Assembly: GCA_001949185.1 (NCBI GenBank)
Contig: BDGG01000005.1
Coordinates: forward strand, 2,643,972 to 2,707,971
Origin: Ramazzottius varieornatus
Taxonomy: Eukaryota > Tardigrada > Eutardigrada > Parachela > Ramazzottiidae
Direction of reading: 5' to 3'
DNA length: 64,000 nucleotides
In this document: positions 22,679-33,182 of the stretch, in pieces
Numbering within the stretch: position 1 is the stretch's first letter
How the letters are laid out: each line of letters begins with the position of its first letter
Notes under the pieces: generated by a model
Databases searched by the model: none
The model's input: the letters and a program-made list of their open reading frames with translations, nothing else
What the model was told of the DNA's origin: nothing
Position numbers and translations under genes: made by a program

Positions 22679-23863
22679 CTAGATTAGCTTTTGTGTCTTT
22701 GTGACGTTGGAACCTGCATACATTTGCGTAAGCGGATTAGCGATGCGGGCGAATCCATCGATGAACATTCTGTAGAATGAGAAGAGGCCGAGAAAGGAAC
22801 GGAGTTCGGTTACCGTAACTGGTTTAGGGTAGTCTCTGACAGCCTTTGGTTTGGCAGAGTCTTGGGAAATTCCCGCTTCATTGACGATGAAGCCGAGAAT
22901 CTTTGCCGATGGCATGGCAAACCGTGACTTCTTCACGTTGACTGTAAAGTTTGCTTCCCGTAGACGCTGGAACACACGGCGCAGCTTGGCTAGGTGTTCA
23001 TCGAAAGTTGTGGAGTTAATTGCCAAGTCATCGACGTAGATTGACACGTCGCGGTTCAGCATGTCGCCGGAGAGAGTGTTCATGGTTTGTTGAAAGATGG
23101 AACTAGCGAGGTTTACTCCAAACGGTAATACTTTATACCGAAATTTTCCAGCTTCTGTGATTACGCTAAGCTTGTCGCGCGAATCTTCGTGTACTAGGAT
23201 TTGGTTATATCCTTGTACAAGGTGAATGGTTGTAAAATAGCGGCCTCCACCCATGGAATCAAGGATATCCGATATGAGTAGCATACAGTATTTAGGCTCA
23301 ACTACTACCGTATTAAGACGCCGGTAGTCACCGCACATTCTCCAACTGGGGGGATCGGTGTTCTTTGGGACCAGGACTACTGGGGAGGCCCAAGGACTGC
23401 GACTAGGTTCGATGAGCCCTTGGTCGATAAGCTTCTTTATTTCTGCGCTGATTATCTCCCGCTCTTTCTGTGGCATCCGGCGCGCAGGCTGCCATATTGG
23501 CTTGGCATTCGCCGTATCGATACGAAGTGGCTCGACGTTAGCTACGCCAATAGGGTGCTCTGCTGAGGGAAAGAGGTCCATGTGTTCTCTCAAGAGCGCT
23601 TTTATGGCGAAAAACTGGTTTGGTTCAAGATGCTTCCCGAAGACCAGGTCTGGATCGACGGCATCTGTCCTCTGGTCAGGATCGTTTTCCACGAGATTTC
23701 CTGCTATGCAGTGTGTCAGCAGGCTGGCTACCTCTGCCGAAGGTCGTTTGTCCCACTTTTCATGCAAAGTGGCGTGATCATTCATCTGGTCACTGTCTTC
23801 CGTGGCGTAGAAGCAGTATGGCTTATCGCATGCGAATATTGTGTCACGTATATATTGTATCAT
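22679..23863 (-). pseudogene. Gypsy pol: reverse transcriptase, catalytic Asp lost
   Basis: A Ty3/Gypsy RT with ordered motifs: LIDQGLIEPSRSPWASPVVL, WRMCGDYRRLN, LPFGVNLASSIFQ, the catalytic SIYVDDLAI box and FLGLFSFYRMFI. The first catalytic Asp, normally in a TxLDL-type motif before the GY(x)Q box, is His here (TTIHLVQGYNQI). Its codon, at 23224-23222, differs from Asp by one base. With that Asp gone the polymerase would be dead. The frame ends at a TAG, beyond which RNase H continues in the same frame. No protease DTG/DSG motif is visible upstream. Confidence 0.9.
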
Positions 23864-23908
23864 CGTGCAAGACCAAAGATGTGTTTTCCACTGGTCTCGG
23901 TTGACGAA

Positions 23909-24623
23909 CTACTGCTTACAGCCACACTCGAAATTAGGACCAAGGTGTTGTGCTGAAGCTTGTGGGCAGGAGAAGACATGAATGCGGTAGGCAAGCCATG
24001 AAGCATTTGGTGTCCCGCATGCACAGGTGAACAGATCTTTGGTTGACTCCAAGGTAAGAAGAGCCCTGTTTAGCCCAAAGCGAAGGATAGGGTTATCCTT
24101 GAAGAGGGCTAGTTGATCCATGTGATGCTTCGTGACGTTAATAGGAGGATATGTTGGACTCCTGATACACGATACAAACGTAGCGTTGTCCTTCTCGACT
24201 GTCTGTTGATTGGGTAACTGATCAGCGGTTCCACCAGGAATCCGCTGAGTCACGGAAGCGTAAGGACGCATGTTCCACAATGTCCCTCGCTGGAATACGT
24301 TGAAGCTTGCAAGCCGTCTCAAACTTCTTGATGAACATACCGATTTCTTCGTCGTCATGGCCGTGGAACAACGGCATTGGAATGTTGATTTTTGTGGCAG
24401 CTATAGCCTCGATGAGGGTATCGGCATCGAGCTTGACTTTCTTCGGTATTTCGTTGCCGTTGTCATCTTCGTCGTCCTGCTGTTCGGTCTTAACTTCATC
24501 GACAGCGTCTGTTTTGGGCAAATTAACGAACAGACCTTTCGCTTCGTCGTTTCGTTTACCTCTTTCTCCCCCTTTTTCTTCATCGTGTCGTTCGATGTCC
24601 TCACTGTTGGCGTTCTTGGCCAT
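23909..24623 (-). pseudogene. Gypsy gag-like region, fragmentary
   Basis: The first frame (24623-24222) begins with a very acidic/basic leader. It then has a segment typical of Gypsy gag, MPLFHGHDDEEIGMFIKKFE followed by ACKLQRIP and a final DSADSWWNR. That resembles the retrotransposon gag core in which a W near the end closes the domain. The frame stops at 24222. An overlapping frame to 23909 has Cys residues near its end but no convincing CCHC knuckle. Most of gag after the core, and the whole protease, appear to be missing. Confidence 0.55.
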
Positions 24624-24729
24624 TTTATATTATTGTTGTGCGGCTCTGGTTGCTTGAACGTGCTGGTGGTGGTGATGGTCTACCAGATCAGCGTTGATCG
24701 GAGAAATTGGTTGGTCCACGTCGGAGGCA

Positions 24730-25780
24730 GGTGAATTGATATGTCCTCCTAGTCGGCGGAAGGTGGACGCAACAATTGGCATTGCGTACTCAGTTGCCAA
24801 GCTGTCGGTGGTAGCGGAAGAAGTAGTCGAAGTTGACGACTGTAACGTGTTATAGGCAAGGGTGGTAGTGGCCTCGTTGAGTCGTGATGATCAGATAGAG
24901 TAGGAACTTCGGTATCCGTGTTAGTAACGTGCTTAGTTTTGACGACGGTTACTTCGAAACGTTGTTCTGTTTTCTGTGGTGACGTAGGGACTGACGAAGC
25001 GGTACGAGCTGTACCCTTTTCGGACGATGCTAGTATTGATTCAGATTTCCTTGGCGGAATTACCATCAAAAACGGTAAGATGGTAATGAAGTGCAAGGCA
25101 GATTTGCAAACTGACAACCAGTCGTCGGCCAATCCAACCAGTATGCTACTGTGTTAATTGTAAGATACGAATATCTTGATGAAAATTTTGTTACTCGCAG
25201 GTCAGCTTATTATACGATAGAAAGGTCAGTTTGACGAAAGTAACACGGTAACGTATCAGCGTAGAATGCGCAAAGTAAGATACTGCTAATAGGAAAGTGA
25301 GACACTGCTAGCAGGACAATAAAGATATTGCTATTGTATGCGATTTCGCAAGGCGACGTGAGACGTGCGCGCGAAACCAAATTACCACGGTGGGTTACAG
25401 GAAGCAACGTATGGCCACGTTACAGACGTGCTCACGTTTTTGGTTACGACTATGGTTAGTTTCACGGTAGGCGACGATAAACGTGCACTCGTGTTCGGTT
25501 ACAGCTACCACCAGCTACAGCACAAGGCGACGTTAGACGTGCGCGTGCTTCTCTTTTTAGACCGTGAGTTACAGACAATTTTTTTTTGGGCAAGTTGCTG
25601 CCGGAACAGTGCAAAAAAGCTCGGAAGTAATCAATTTCGAAAGAAAATCGTAATGCTAGGTCTCAAGAGAAGGAAAGGAAAAAAGGAGTCCCGACTGTTA
25701 CTGAACAGTCGGTTTATATACTTTCACAGCGAAGCAGAAGGAAAGAGAAAGTTCTAAAAGTACGTGAAGTGTCCGTGCTG
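24730..25780. other. Boundary between Gypsy-like and DIRS-like elements, with imperfect direct repeats
   Basis: No gene is supported. Three imperfect copies of GGCGACG(T/A)...ACGTGC(G/A) lie near 25350, 25457 and 25528, each followed by a related GTTACAG word. These may be remnants of element ends. A TATA-like GTTTATATAC lies at about 25710 upstream of the + strand element. Confidence 0.4.
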
Positions 25781-26146
25781 ATTCAGCACGAGTGCTTTAT
25801 TACCGAGGTAAGCTCTTTACAGGTCTTTGGTTTAGAGAACGGAATCGGGCCGCATGCGCTGCACTGTACTGCAGCTGTGCTGTGCTGCAGCACAGCTGCC
25901 GCGTGGCTGTGCCGGAAAGAGAGTCAACGCCGAAAGGTGTTACACTGCCGTTAACGCCATTTCGGCATTTCCCTCATTACAGAATAGTAATTTGATTAGG
26001 TTGCCATGTGGATCCTGAGTAGCTTACAGTCTAAATTTATAGCTGGAGTCAGTCACTGTTTCACGAAGTGAGCACATCAGCTTTTTTCTCAGCTTTTTTA
26101 CGTCTCCTCGACGGCAAACTCGCGACCTCAGAGCCTACACGGGGCT

Positions 26147-27340
26147 ATGCCTCCGGTAGCCAGCGATAGCCCTAGTGGACGACACCGTTACGGTACCAAA
26201 TACCCAGCGCTCGGCGTTGAAAGACGTTCGTCGCGCGGTCAGTGTGGATCGGGCCTTGGAGCTGTTCGCAGAACCCGGACGAGAAGACCGACAGGGAAGC
26301 CCAAGCCGCTTGGAGAATGGATTCAGAAGACTGGAAAGTGGATCTGGAAGACTGGAAAGACAGGGAACTGGTCCGGAATTACTTCGCGTGTCGGATAGAT
26401 CAGGAAGACAGGAAAGAAGAATGGAATACGAAGGGAGCGCGTATGTTGGTGGCCAAGTTGGACCTGGTGGACACGACGTCTTGATGGGTCAAATGGGACA
26501 TTCTTCCGGTGGACGATTACAAGGCGAACAAGCAGGCCGAAATGGAAGGGATCCGTGGTTGCCTACCGACGCCACCTACCCGACACCAGAAGAGATTGCC
26601 GCCACCCTTCGTCATGTCAAGCAGCTGGAAGCTAGAAACGAGTCCCTCCATCGTCAGGTACGCTCCTCCCCAACGTACTCAGTCTCCCGGGCCCCTTCGC
26701 CTCTACCGCAGTACGGCAATCAAATACCTTCCTCACCTACCCCAGTTGTCTACAGTGTCGTTTCAAAAAAGCCACCTCCTTCTACTCATTTCAACTTCCC
26801 CCCAGTCACTCCTACTGTTGACAAGCTGCTTCGACAAAAATCAGCCTACGTGGGTTTTCCAGGATCTGGTTACTGATAGATATGTGCCTGATAACACCAA
26901 GCGCAAACAACCCGGTGACCATAGTACAGGACACTTGGTGATCGTTGACTTGCCCTCCTGGCAAGATGCGTTTTTGACTTTCTCTCTCTATCGGAGCTAC
27001 TATTACCCCGATATGGCTATACCTTTCCTTGTCTATAGTAGCATTATCCGGGGGTTGGCTTCACGAAAGCCTGACGTGCGCTTTTGGTTGGAATATGACC
27101 AACGTTCCCGTCAAAAGATGGCATTGCCGGATTCTGATGTAACCGGGTGGTACCACGAGAACCGTGATATCGTTAAGGCCGTTAAAAATAATTTCAAGCC
27201 AACTGCTACTACTACCACAGTTATCGGCACCGTTGCTCGAGGTCCATACTCTGAGTGGATTCGCACCGCTACCTGCCATATATGCAGCGAGAAGGGCCAT
27301 ATCGCAAAAACATGCCCCAGCAAGAAAGAAGGTGTGAATA
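26147..27340 (+). pseudogene. DIRS-like gag with zinc knuckle
   Basis: The first frame (26175-26876) is charged and low-complexity, then has a helical segment TPEEIAATLRHVKQLEARNE and a Ser/Pro-rich part. The reading continues in another frame from about 26830 to 27340, with a conserved-looking globular part and a CCHC knuckle CHICSEKGHIAKTC (C-x2-C-x4-H-x4-C) at about 27275-27316. The change of frame and a stop at 26874-26876 show decay. The knuckle and position fit an RNA-binding capsid protein. Confidence 0.6.
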
Positions 27341-27389
27341 GATCTTCTAATAGAATTTTTAACATAGTTAAGTTAAGGAAATTCAAGAT

Positions 27390-28150
27390 TTGTTCACGGT
27401 ATACAAAGCTAGAGTGAAAGCTACTAAACGGGATATTCTTAGCATTTGCGGACAATTGGGCTTCGCAACCAAATGTATCCCGGCTGGCAGAATCTTCCTC
27501 CGAAGGATGCTCAATCTTGCACATAAGGTTAAACAACTCGACCATCCTAAACTGAAACTGAACGATGGCTTCAGAGCAGATCTGCAGTGGTGGATAGATT
27601 TTCTTCCGACATGGAATGGCTCGTGCAAGTTTCTTCGGACAAAATGGGTGGCGACTCCAAGTATGCATCTATTCACCGAAGCATCAGGTAGCATCGGTTG
27701 CGGTGGTGTTTACGGCGTAGAATGATGGCCAAGCTGGCTACTTGAAGCCACCCATCCATTGCTTTGTTGGAACCGTTGCCAGTTTTGATCTCGTGTTGTG
27801 TTTGGGGGTCAAACTGGCAGACAAAGCGAATCTTATTTCATTCCGACAATATGTCGGTGGTCCAGATCTGGGCAAAATGTACGTCATCAAATGTCGCCAT
27901 CATGACGGTGATACGCCGCATCTATTTTGAAGCGGCAAACAACAATTTCACGCTAAGAATAACGCACATAAGCGGTGTCGATAATACATTGGCTGATGCT
28001 GTGTCTAGATTCGACAACGCGCGGTTCTTCGAAAACCATCCCAAGGCCAATACCGAGCCCATAATGGTAGACAAACATCCTCGATTTTTTGCGGGAGATC
28101 ATGCTAGAACGCGGAAACTGTTCGAACTCGATGCAAGATCGCAAGAGCTC
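27390..28150 (+). pseudogene. DIRS-like RNase H region, RT core deleted
   Basis: The region starts abruptly with the end of a DIRS-type RT (ILSICGQLGFATKCIPAGRI) and goes into RNase H. The RNase H has ADLQWWIDFLPTWNG, LFTEASGSIGCGG, then in another frame FHSDNMSVVQIWAK and HISGVDNTLADAVSRF. The canonical TDAS Asp is Glu (TEAS). The whole polymerase core with its YxDD box is absent between the gag knuckle and this point. A frameshift falls at about 27725. Confidence 0.7.
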
Positions 28151-28163
28151 GTCGGTAAGCGAT

Positions 28164-28225
28164 NNNNNNNNNNNNNNNNNNNNNNNNNNNNNNNNNNNNN
28201 NNNNNNNNNNNNNNNNNNNNNNNNN
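28164..28225. other. Assembly gap (62 N)
   Basis: A run of 62 ambiguous bases marks a gap or masked stretch inside the DIRS-like element, just after the last RNase H motif. Real length is unknown. Confidence 1.
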
Positions 28226-28951
28226 ATATCATCTTTCCGAACTTGCTCGCTTCTTCCACAGACATCTTTCTGCAACAATATTCGAGTTTCTCATTGCAGC
28301 ACTGTGTTAATCCGAGCTCCTGGGTGTTCAAAGGTGTTTGCTTACCTGGCTTTCTGTTGGATTTCAGAAGGTAGTACCGTTCTTCGTTTGGTAACGATTT
28401 TTCCACCAGCTGCCCGATATTTCTTTCCGACATTTTCGGATACCTCCTCATCTTCGCTCTTTCCGGACATTCCGCTTAAGTTACCTTCCATCGTAGCTCC
28501 AGTTTCACCAGCTACGGCGATAAATAGCGAGGCAGAAGAATAAGCCGTGAACAAAAAAAAGAAGTAAAACGTCGTGGTTTCTAATATGAACAACTGGGAA
28601 GATTATTCACATATTTCCGTTCGGTTACAGTCGGCACACGAAGTTGTTTCAGACGTGGCCTGCACGAAATGCAAGGCTACCAGTCAGCAGTTCTGTCGTC
28701 CTGCCCGAAAGAGCTGTGATTGGCACAGTGGCGACGCCGAAGATTCGCACGTCGAATCCAGAGAATTCCGTCTTTTTAGCAAATGTACTGCTGTGCGGCA
28801 GTCAGCTTGGTCTCGCTGCATGCTGTGCAGCGCTGCGCCCTCTTGACGCCTGGACCTTCTTTAACTACGAAACGAACACGGAAGTACTTGGGGTCAATGA
28901 AGGTAAACTGTCAAGGTAGGCGGATATACACAATTGCGTAAACCATTTGCC

Positions 28952-28991
28952 CAGCCTTCGCACAGTCCCCACAGACCCCAAGCGAAGGCTG
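28952..28991. terminator. Perfect 10-bp hairpin at the 3' end of the recombinase ORF
   Basis: CAGCCTTCGC at 28952-28961 is exactly reverse-complemented by GCGAAGGCTG at 28982-28991, with a 20-base C-rich loop. It lies immediately downstream of the recombinase stop (28998) in a region where the convergent transcripts would end. It may be an element terminus or a structured 3' end; a terminator role is inference only. Confidence 0.5.
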
Positions 28992-28997
28992 ATTAAA

Positions 28998-29846
28998 CTA
29001 ACCTGAGATTCGCAGCATAGTTTGGGTCAAGGAGACCATATCTGGTCGGACGTATCGGTTTGAAACGTCGCTGCTCCATCTACCCATGGCCCTAATCTGT
29101 TCCATGGAGCATCCGGCTTTAGAAGCCGTCGAAGCCGCTCCTATCCGGAAACTATGAGAGGTAAAGCCATCCCCGAGAAAAATTTGTAGCTCGCGATTGA
29201 CACGTTGGCGAGTCAGGTAGCATCCATCATGGGAAATGAATAATGGTGTATGTCTTGCTGAAGATCTGACCAGCATATAAGCGTGAAGGGCTTGTACGGG
29301 ACAAGTATCCGTTTGAGTTTTTGTTAGATAAACTGCAGGAGGTGTGGTTTTGCGATGGGTTTTATCTCGCCGCAAACATATTTGGACCGAATCGCAGGAT
29401 ATTTGTAAGTCATTCAGGACAAGGTTTGATTTGTCAAAACTTGTCTCCTTCGAACTGGTATACTCGGACACACGTAACATGCCGTAGAAGGCCATGGTAA
29501 AAGCCGACCAAAGCATCAGTTGGTCGTGTCGAGGAAAGAGAGATCCGAATAGGTCAGCTTTGAGCTGTCGTAAATGTTCTATTGTCAGAGGCTTTCTCTT
29601 ATATGTGTCGGGACGGGTTTGATTGGTTAGACCTTTCAACATCATTGAGAGGTAATAGTCATTTCTACCAGGAACAGAGTATCCGGACGGATTTCTTGAG
29701 GGTAGAAGCCATCTATTTTCGAGGATCTGTCTGGTGTGGCGAACTTTGGAAGGCAATCGAGCTAGCCGGAGCTCCACCATCCTGTAAGTAACTTCAATCA
29801 ACCGCACCAGCTGTTGATTTGTGGCATTACTGCCTGTGGCTGTCAT
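28998..29846 (-). CDS. Tyrosine recombinase of DIRS-like element
   Basis: A 282-codon intact frame. The catalytic set of phage-integrase-type enzymes is visible: Arg in YGMLRVSEYT (about residue 126), HSFR in GFTSHSFRIGAAS (His-x-x-Arg), Trp in GRWSSD in place of the second His, and the nucleophile Tyr in NRYVRPD close to the C-terminus. The N-terminal part is the helical core-binding domain. The enzyme would integrate a circular DNA intermediate, in contrast to the DDE integrases of LTR elements. The ORF is uninterrupted while its RT partner is decayed. It is oriented opposite to the gag/RNase H genes, as reported for the Kangaroo group of DIRS-like elements. It could instead be an unrelated Crypton-like gene, but position and type argue against that. 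Confidence 0.88.
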   Translation of the reverse strand: MTATGSNATNQQLVRLIEVTYRMVELRLARLPSKVRHTRQILENRWLLPSRNPSGYSVPGRNDYYLSMMLKGLTNQTRPDTYKRKPLTIEHLRQLKADLFGSLFPRHDQLMLWSAFTMAFYGMLRVSEYTSSKETSFDKSNLVLNDLQISCDSVQICLRRDKTHRKTTPPAVYLTKTQTDTCPVQALHAYMLVRSSARHTPLFISHDGCYLTRQRVNRELQIFLGDGFTSHSFRIGAASTASKAGCSMEQIRAMGRWSSDVSNRYVRPDMVSLTQTMLRISG

Positions 29847-29854
29847 TCTTTCTC

Positions 29855-32800
29855 TTCCTACAGAAATGACCGATGTCCTAGGGATGACCGCTAGGGAAAT
29901 GGGGAGACAACTGACCCTGCGCTATGCGAATCTCAATGGGATAAAGTCAAAGACGGAAGAGGTGAAGTCATGGACGGAGAAAGGCAAAGCTGACATCGCG
30001 GCCTTCGTTGAAACATGGGCTGACGACAGCGTAACGGATTCATTGATTGTTGACTTGGTAAAGTTCAACGTCTACAGGAAAGACAGAGTGGGATGCCAGA
30101 AAGAATGTGGTGGTGGTGGTATCGCGATCGTAGCCAAGAAAGACCTCCACACTCTGAGAACTGTTGAATATGAAGTGGATGGACTGGAGCTGATGTGGGT
30201 AAAGATTGTGGGGATGAAGATGGTCGCACTGGTTGGTGTCCTCTACGCTCCAGGATATGATATGGAAGTGTTTGCAGAGCTTCCATATCATATTGCAGAG
30301 CTGCTCAAGGGATTGCAGAGCCGATCCCTTGAGAAGATTCCACCGTACCTGCGAAGAAACCTGTCCTAGTAGGTGACTTCAACTGCGCAGACATCGACTG
30401 GGAAGACATGTCGGCTAAGAAACCCCGTACAAGAGAGCTGATATCTATCACGAGAGAGTTTGGTTTGTTCAAGAAGGTACGAGGTATCATCAGACAACGT
30501 AAAGAATCGTCATCCTGCCTTGACCTCCTCTTCGTAACTCAGCTTAGTCCGGTTCGTCAAGTCAGTATTCTTCCCAAGTTAACGTTCTCCAACGATCATC
30601 GTGGACTGCATTGTGCGCTGAGACTGTGGACGGTAAGCTTCCCAGCTCCGCCGAAGCCAATATGGGTGTTCGAGGCTGGAAGTCAGCAAGGTTTCCGTAA
30701 AGATGTGGACAGAGTCGACTGGAGATCGTTCTTCGATACTCAGTGTAACTCAGATATGGCAGCAGCTACCTGCGAAGCCAAACTGGTGGAAATTGCGCAG
30801 AAGCACTTCAGGTTGAAGAAAGTTGGACCCGGAAGTCTGAACCGACCATCACTCTCTCCACGGGTTATTGAAAGCCTTAAGAGACGTGACTGGGCTTTCG
30901 GGAAACGGAACAAGATGAGAAATTCAAAAGACTACAACTGTTGGGTGGACCGCGCAAGAGAAACAAAGAGGCTCCTGAAGGCAACCAGGGCGAAACAGCT
31001 CCGAAAAATCACCACTTTGTCAAGAAGGTGTCCAGAAGTGCTGTGAAAACATGTCAAGCGGTCGACAAAGTCAGAACGTCTTCTTCCTATCCCTCTACCT
31101 GGCGCTGAAGAGGAGTACCTAATCCATCCGAAAGAGAAAGCTAACCACATTGCCTCCGTCTTCCTGAAAGATTATGTCGACTGTGACCACCACTGCCACC
31201 ACCCAATAAACGAAGCTCAATCAACTGTGACCAAATGTAAGGAGTGGTTGCAAAACTCAAATGTTTCAGCACCGGAAGTATGGAATGTACTGAGGAACAT
31301 CTCTGTGAAGAAAGCAGCAGGCTCATCCCTTCTAACAAATGCTCTGATGAAGGCTGCTGGCTTTGCTCTCGTATATCCACTCCCTCGCCTCTTCAACCTT
31401 ATCCTTTCCACCAAGCAGTATCCTACCTTCTGGAAGAGGGCCGATGTTGTGCCGGTGCCGAAGAAGGGTGGCGCCACCTGGAGCCCACTATCTCTTTTAC
31501 CACTTCTGTCAAAAGTTTCTGAGAAGATTTTAGCTTTACAAATTTCGAGCTTCTTAGCGAAACACTTTGGTTTTAGGGCAAAACGGTCCACAGAATCCCA
31601 GCTGCTCCTTATGGTCCATCGGTGGTCACAATCGCTCTCCGAGGAGAAGGAAGTGGAAGCTGTGTGTCTCGACTGTACAAAAGCCTTTGATCGTATTCCT
31701 CATGAAGTGCTAGTGAGAAGTCTCCAAGACCATGGTGTTACTGGTGACTTGCTGGAACTGCTGGCAGGCTACCTACGTGGAAGGACTCAAAGAGTGACAG
31801 TTGGAGGCTACTATAGTGAATACAACGAGGTTCGGTCAGGCGTTCCGCAAGGTTCCGTTCTGGGCCCGCTGTTTTCCATTGTGGCGGTCAACAAGCTTTC
31901 CGACCAGGTGAAGTGCGAGCTCTTCCAGTACGCTGACGACTTGGTCGCTCACCATGTGATCGCTAGATCTGAAGACTGCCAAGCCTTTCAAGAATGTCCA
32001 AACCAGCTGGGTGAGAACTGTCAAGAAGCTAGGCTGAGTCTAAACCCGACGAAATCCCAACACATCCGCCTTTCCTTCAAAACATCTGGAAGTATTCCTG
32101 TCCCTCAAGGCAGCTATCACATTACCAGCCAGAATATCCCAACGGAAAGCCAGTCCACGTGCCTTGGTGTGGTGATCGACAGAAAGCTCAACTGGACCGC
32201 GCAGGTCGACGCAGTGTCTGTCAAGTGCCGGAAACGTCTCCACGCCATCCGCACGTATTTTCCACCACGCCGTGGTGCAGCCAGGCAACTCCTGTGCAAG
32301 AGCTTATTTCTTCCGGTCGCCGAATACGCCTGCTCAGTATGGAATCCAACAAACCATAAGCACCAAAGGCAACTGGAGCAGGTACAGAAAGATTTCCTGA
32401 AGAGCATCCGGCTGAGCAAGATACCAAAAGGACAACACGACAGCGATTTCAGCCAGTATCGCCAGCACCTGGCGGAAGTTCAGTGGGATTATCTGTGGAT
32501 GAGAAGAGCCAAGGCTGTGCTGGTCAACGCCTACCAGATTCGGACCGGAGGGTTCCCCGATGGAGAGCTCCTACTTACCAACGCTGGAGGCCTTCCGCAC
32601 CCTCGAGTCAACACAAGGAGCCAAGACCCGGCAAAGGTTCCTGACAGGAAGTTCCGAACTCAACCAGCCACAAGAATTAAAGAGGTTGACACTCTCAAGG
32701 TAACTTCTGATACGTTTGCCTATGTCGCCTCTGCTCTGGTAAATGATTCGAAATTTTGCCCATCTTCTGTAAATTGTCAAAGCTTGCCAGCCTTTAAATC

Positions 32801-32995
32801 TTTTCTCGATAAGCTGGATCTCCGTGGTTTTTCGTGGTGTGTGAAAAACATAGATAGTAGACTCTTGTAATTGTTACGTTTATTTGTTTGAACCTTTTTA
32901 TCTGGATCTCTTGCCCAATTTTTCATATTGTGTCATAGGCTGAGCACTTTGCTGGCGATTAAACACGATTAAAGCGAATAGTAATGATAATTAAG
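29855..32995 (+). mobile_element. Jockey/CR1-type LINE, nearly full ORF2
   Basis: A non-LTR retrotransposon with an AP-type endonuclease followed by a reverse transcriptase. The endonuclease (29865-30650) has NLNGIKSK, FVETWADD, the GGGGIAIV turn, VLVGDFNCADIDWED and the final SNDHRG. The RT (31227-32870) has KAFDRIPHEVLVRSL, RSGVPQGSVLGPLF and QYADDLV. ORF2 is broken by a 1-bp shift at about 30325 and another at about 31040, so the copy is inactive. No ORF1 is visible upstream. The 3' end is AT-rich, with short ATTAAA-like repeats near 32960, and meets a guanylyl cyclase kinase relic at 33001. The shorter copy at 11.4-12.3 kb belongs to the same family. Confidence 0.9.
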
Positions 32996-33000
32996 TCTTG

Positions 33001-33062
33001 CTGTGTTGGGTCAAACGTGCCAGCCTTCATCTTCCTACCGACTTCTGCAACTTTCAACACTT
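33001..33062 (-). pseudogene. Guanylyl cyclase kinase-homology exon relic
   Basis: About 60 bases on the minus strand encode a segment (KVAEVGRKMKAGTFDPTQ) that closely matches the kinase-homology exon of cyclase copy 2 (KIADVARKMGAGTFDPTQ). It begins right at the 3' end of the LINE and has no recognisable continuation on either side. It shows that cyclase sequence once extended, or was copied, well beyond the array at 1.7-12.7 kb. Confidence 0.75.
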
Positions 33063-33182
33063 AGACGTGAGAAACAGCGTGGTGTGATTTGGCCATCTCC
33101 GTATGAGAATGCGTCCAAAGCATTTTCGCCCGGAACTAGCCTTTTATGGCATCAAGTTCTTTGCAATGTTGAACCGAACCGT

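Larger units (their letters stand above)
15526..24623 (-). mobile_element. Decayed Ty3/Gypsy-type retroelement with envelope-like 3' region
   Basis: On the minus strand the order is gag-like ORF (24623-24222), reverse transcriptase (23863-22679), RNase H plus integrase (22648-20402), two envelope-like ORFs (20233-19376 and 19167-17713) and further ORFs to about 15526. The RT-RNase H-IN order and the C-terminal GPY/F-like module are typical of Ty3/Gypsy (Metaviridae). The 3' third is about 4.9 kb, well over a single usual env. No protease motif and no paired LTRs could be found. The coding frames are broken by a stop between RT and RNase H, a lost RT catalytic residue, and frameshifts in the 3' ORFs. 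The copy therefore cannot be active. Confidence 0.85.
25780..29846. mobile_element. Degraded DIRS-like tyrosine-recombinase retroelement
   Basis: The + strand carries a gag with a zinc knuckle and a DIRS-type RNase H (26.1-28.1 kb). The - strand carries a tyrosine recombinase (29846-28998), so the two coding blocks converge. The combination of RNase H of this type with a tyrosine recombinase is characteristic of DIRS-like elements. A run of N (28164-28225) and a 10-bp perfect hairpin (28952-28991) lie between the blocks. The left end is uncertain; the right end is just before the LINE at 29.85 kb. The copy is defective. Confidence 0.75.

Noticed and set aside
14900-25780. Long terminal repeats for the Gypsy-like element
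   Set aside because: I compared both flanks by eye and found no direct repeat long enough to call; a computed self-alignment would be decisive.
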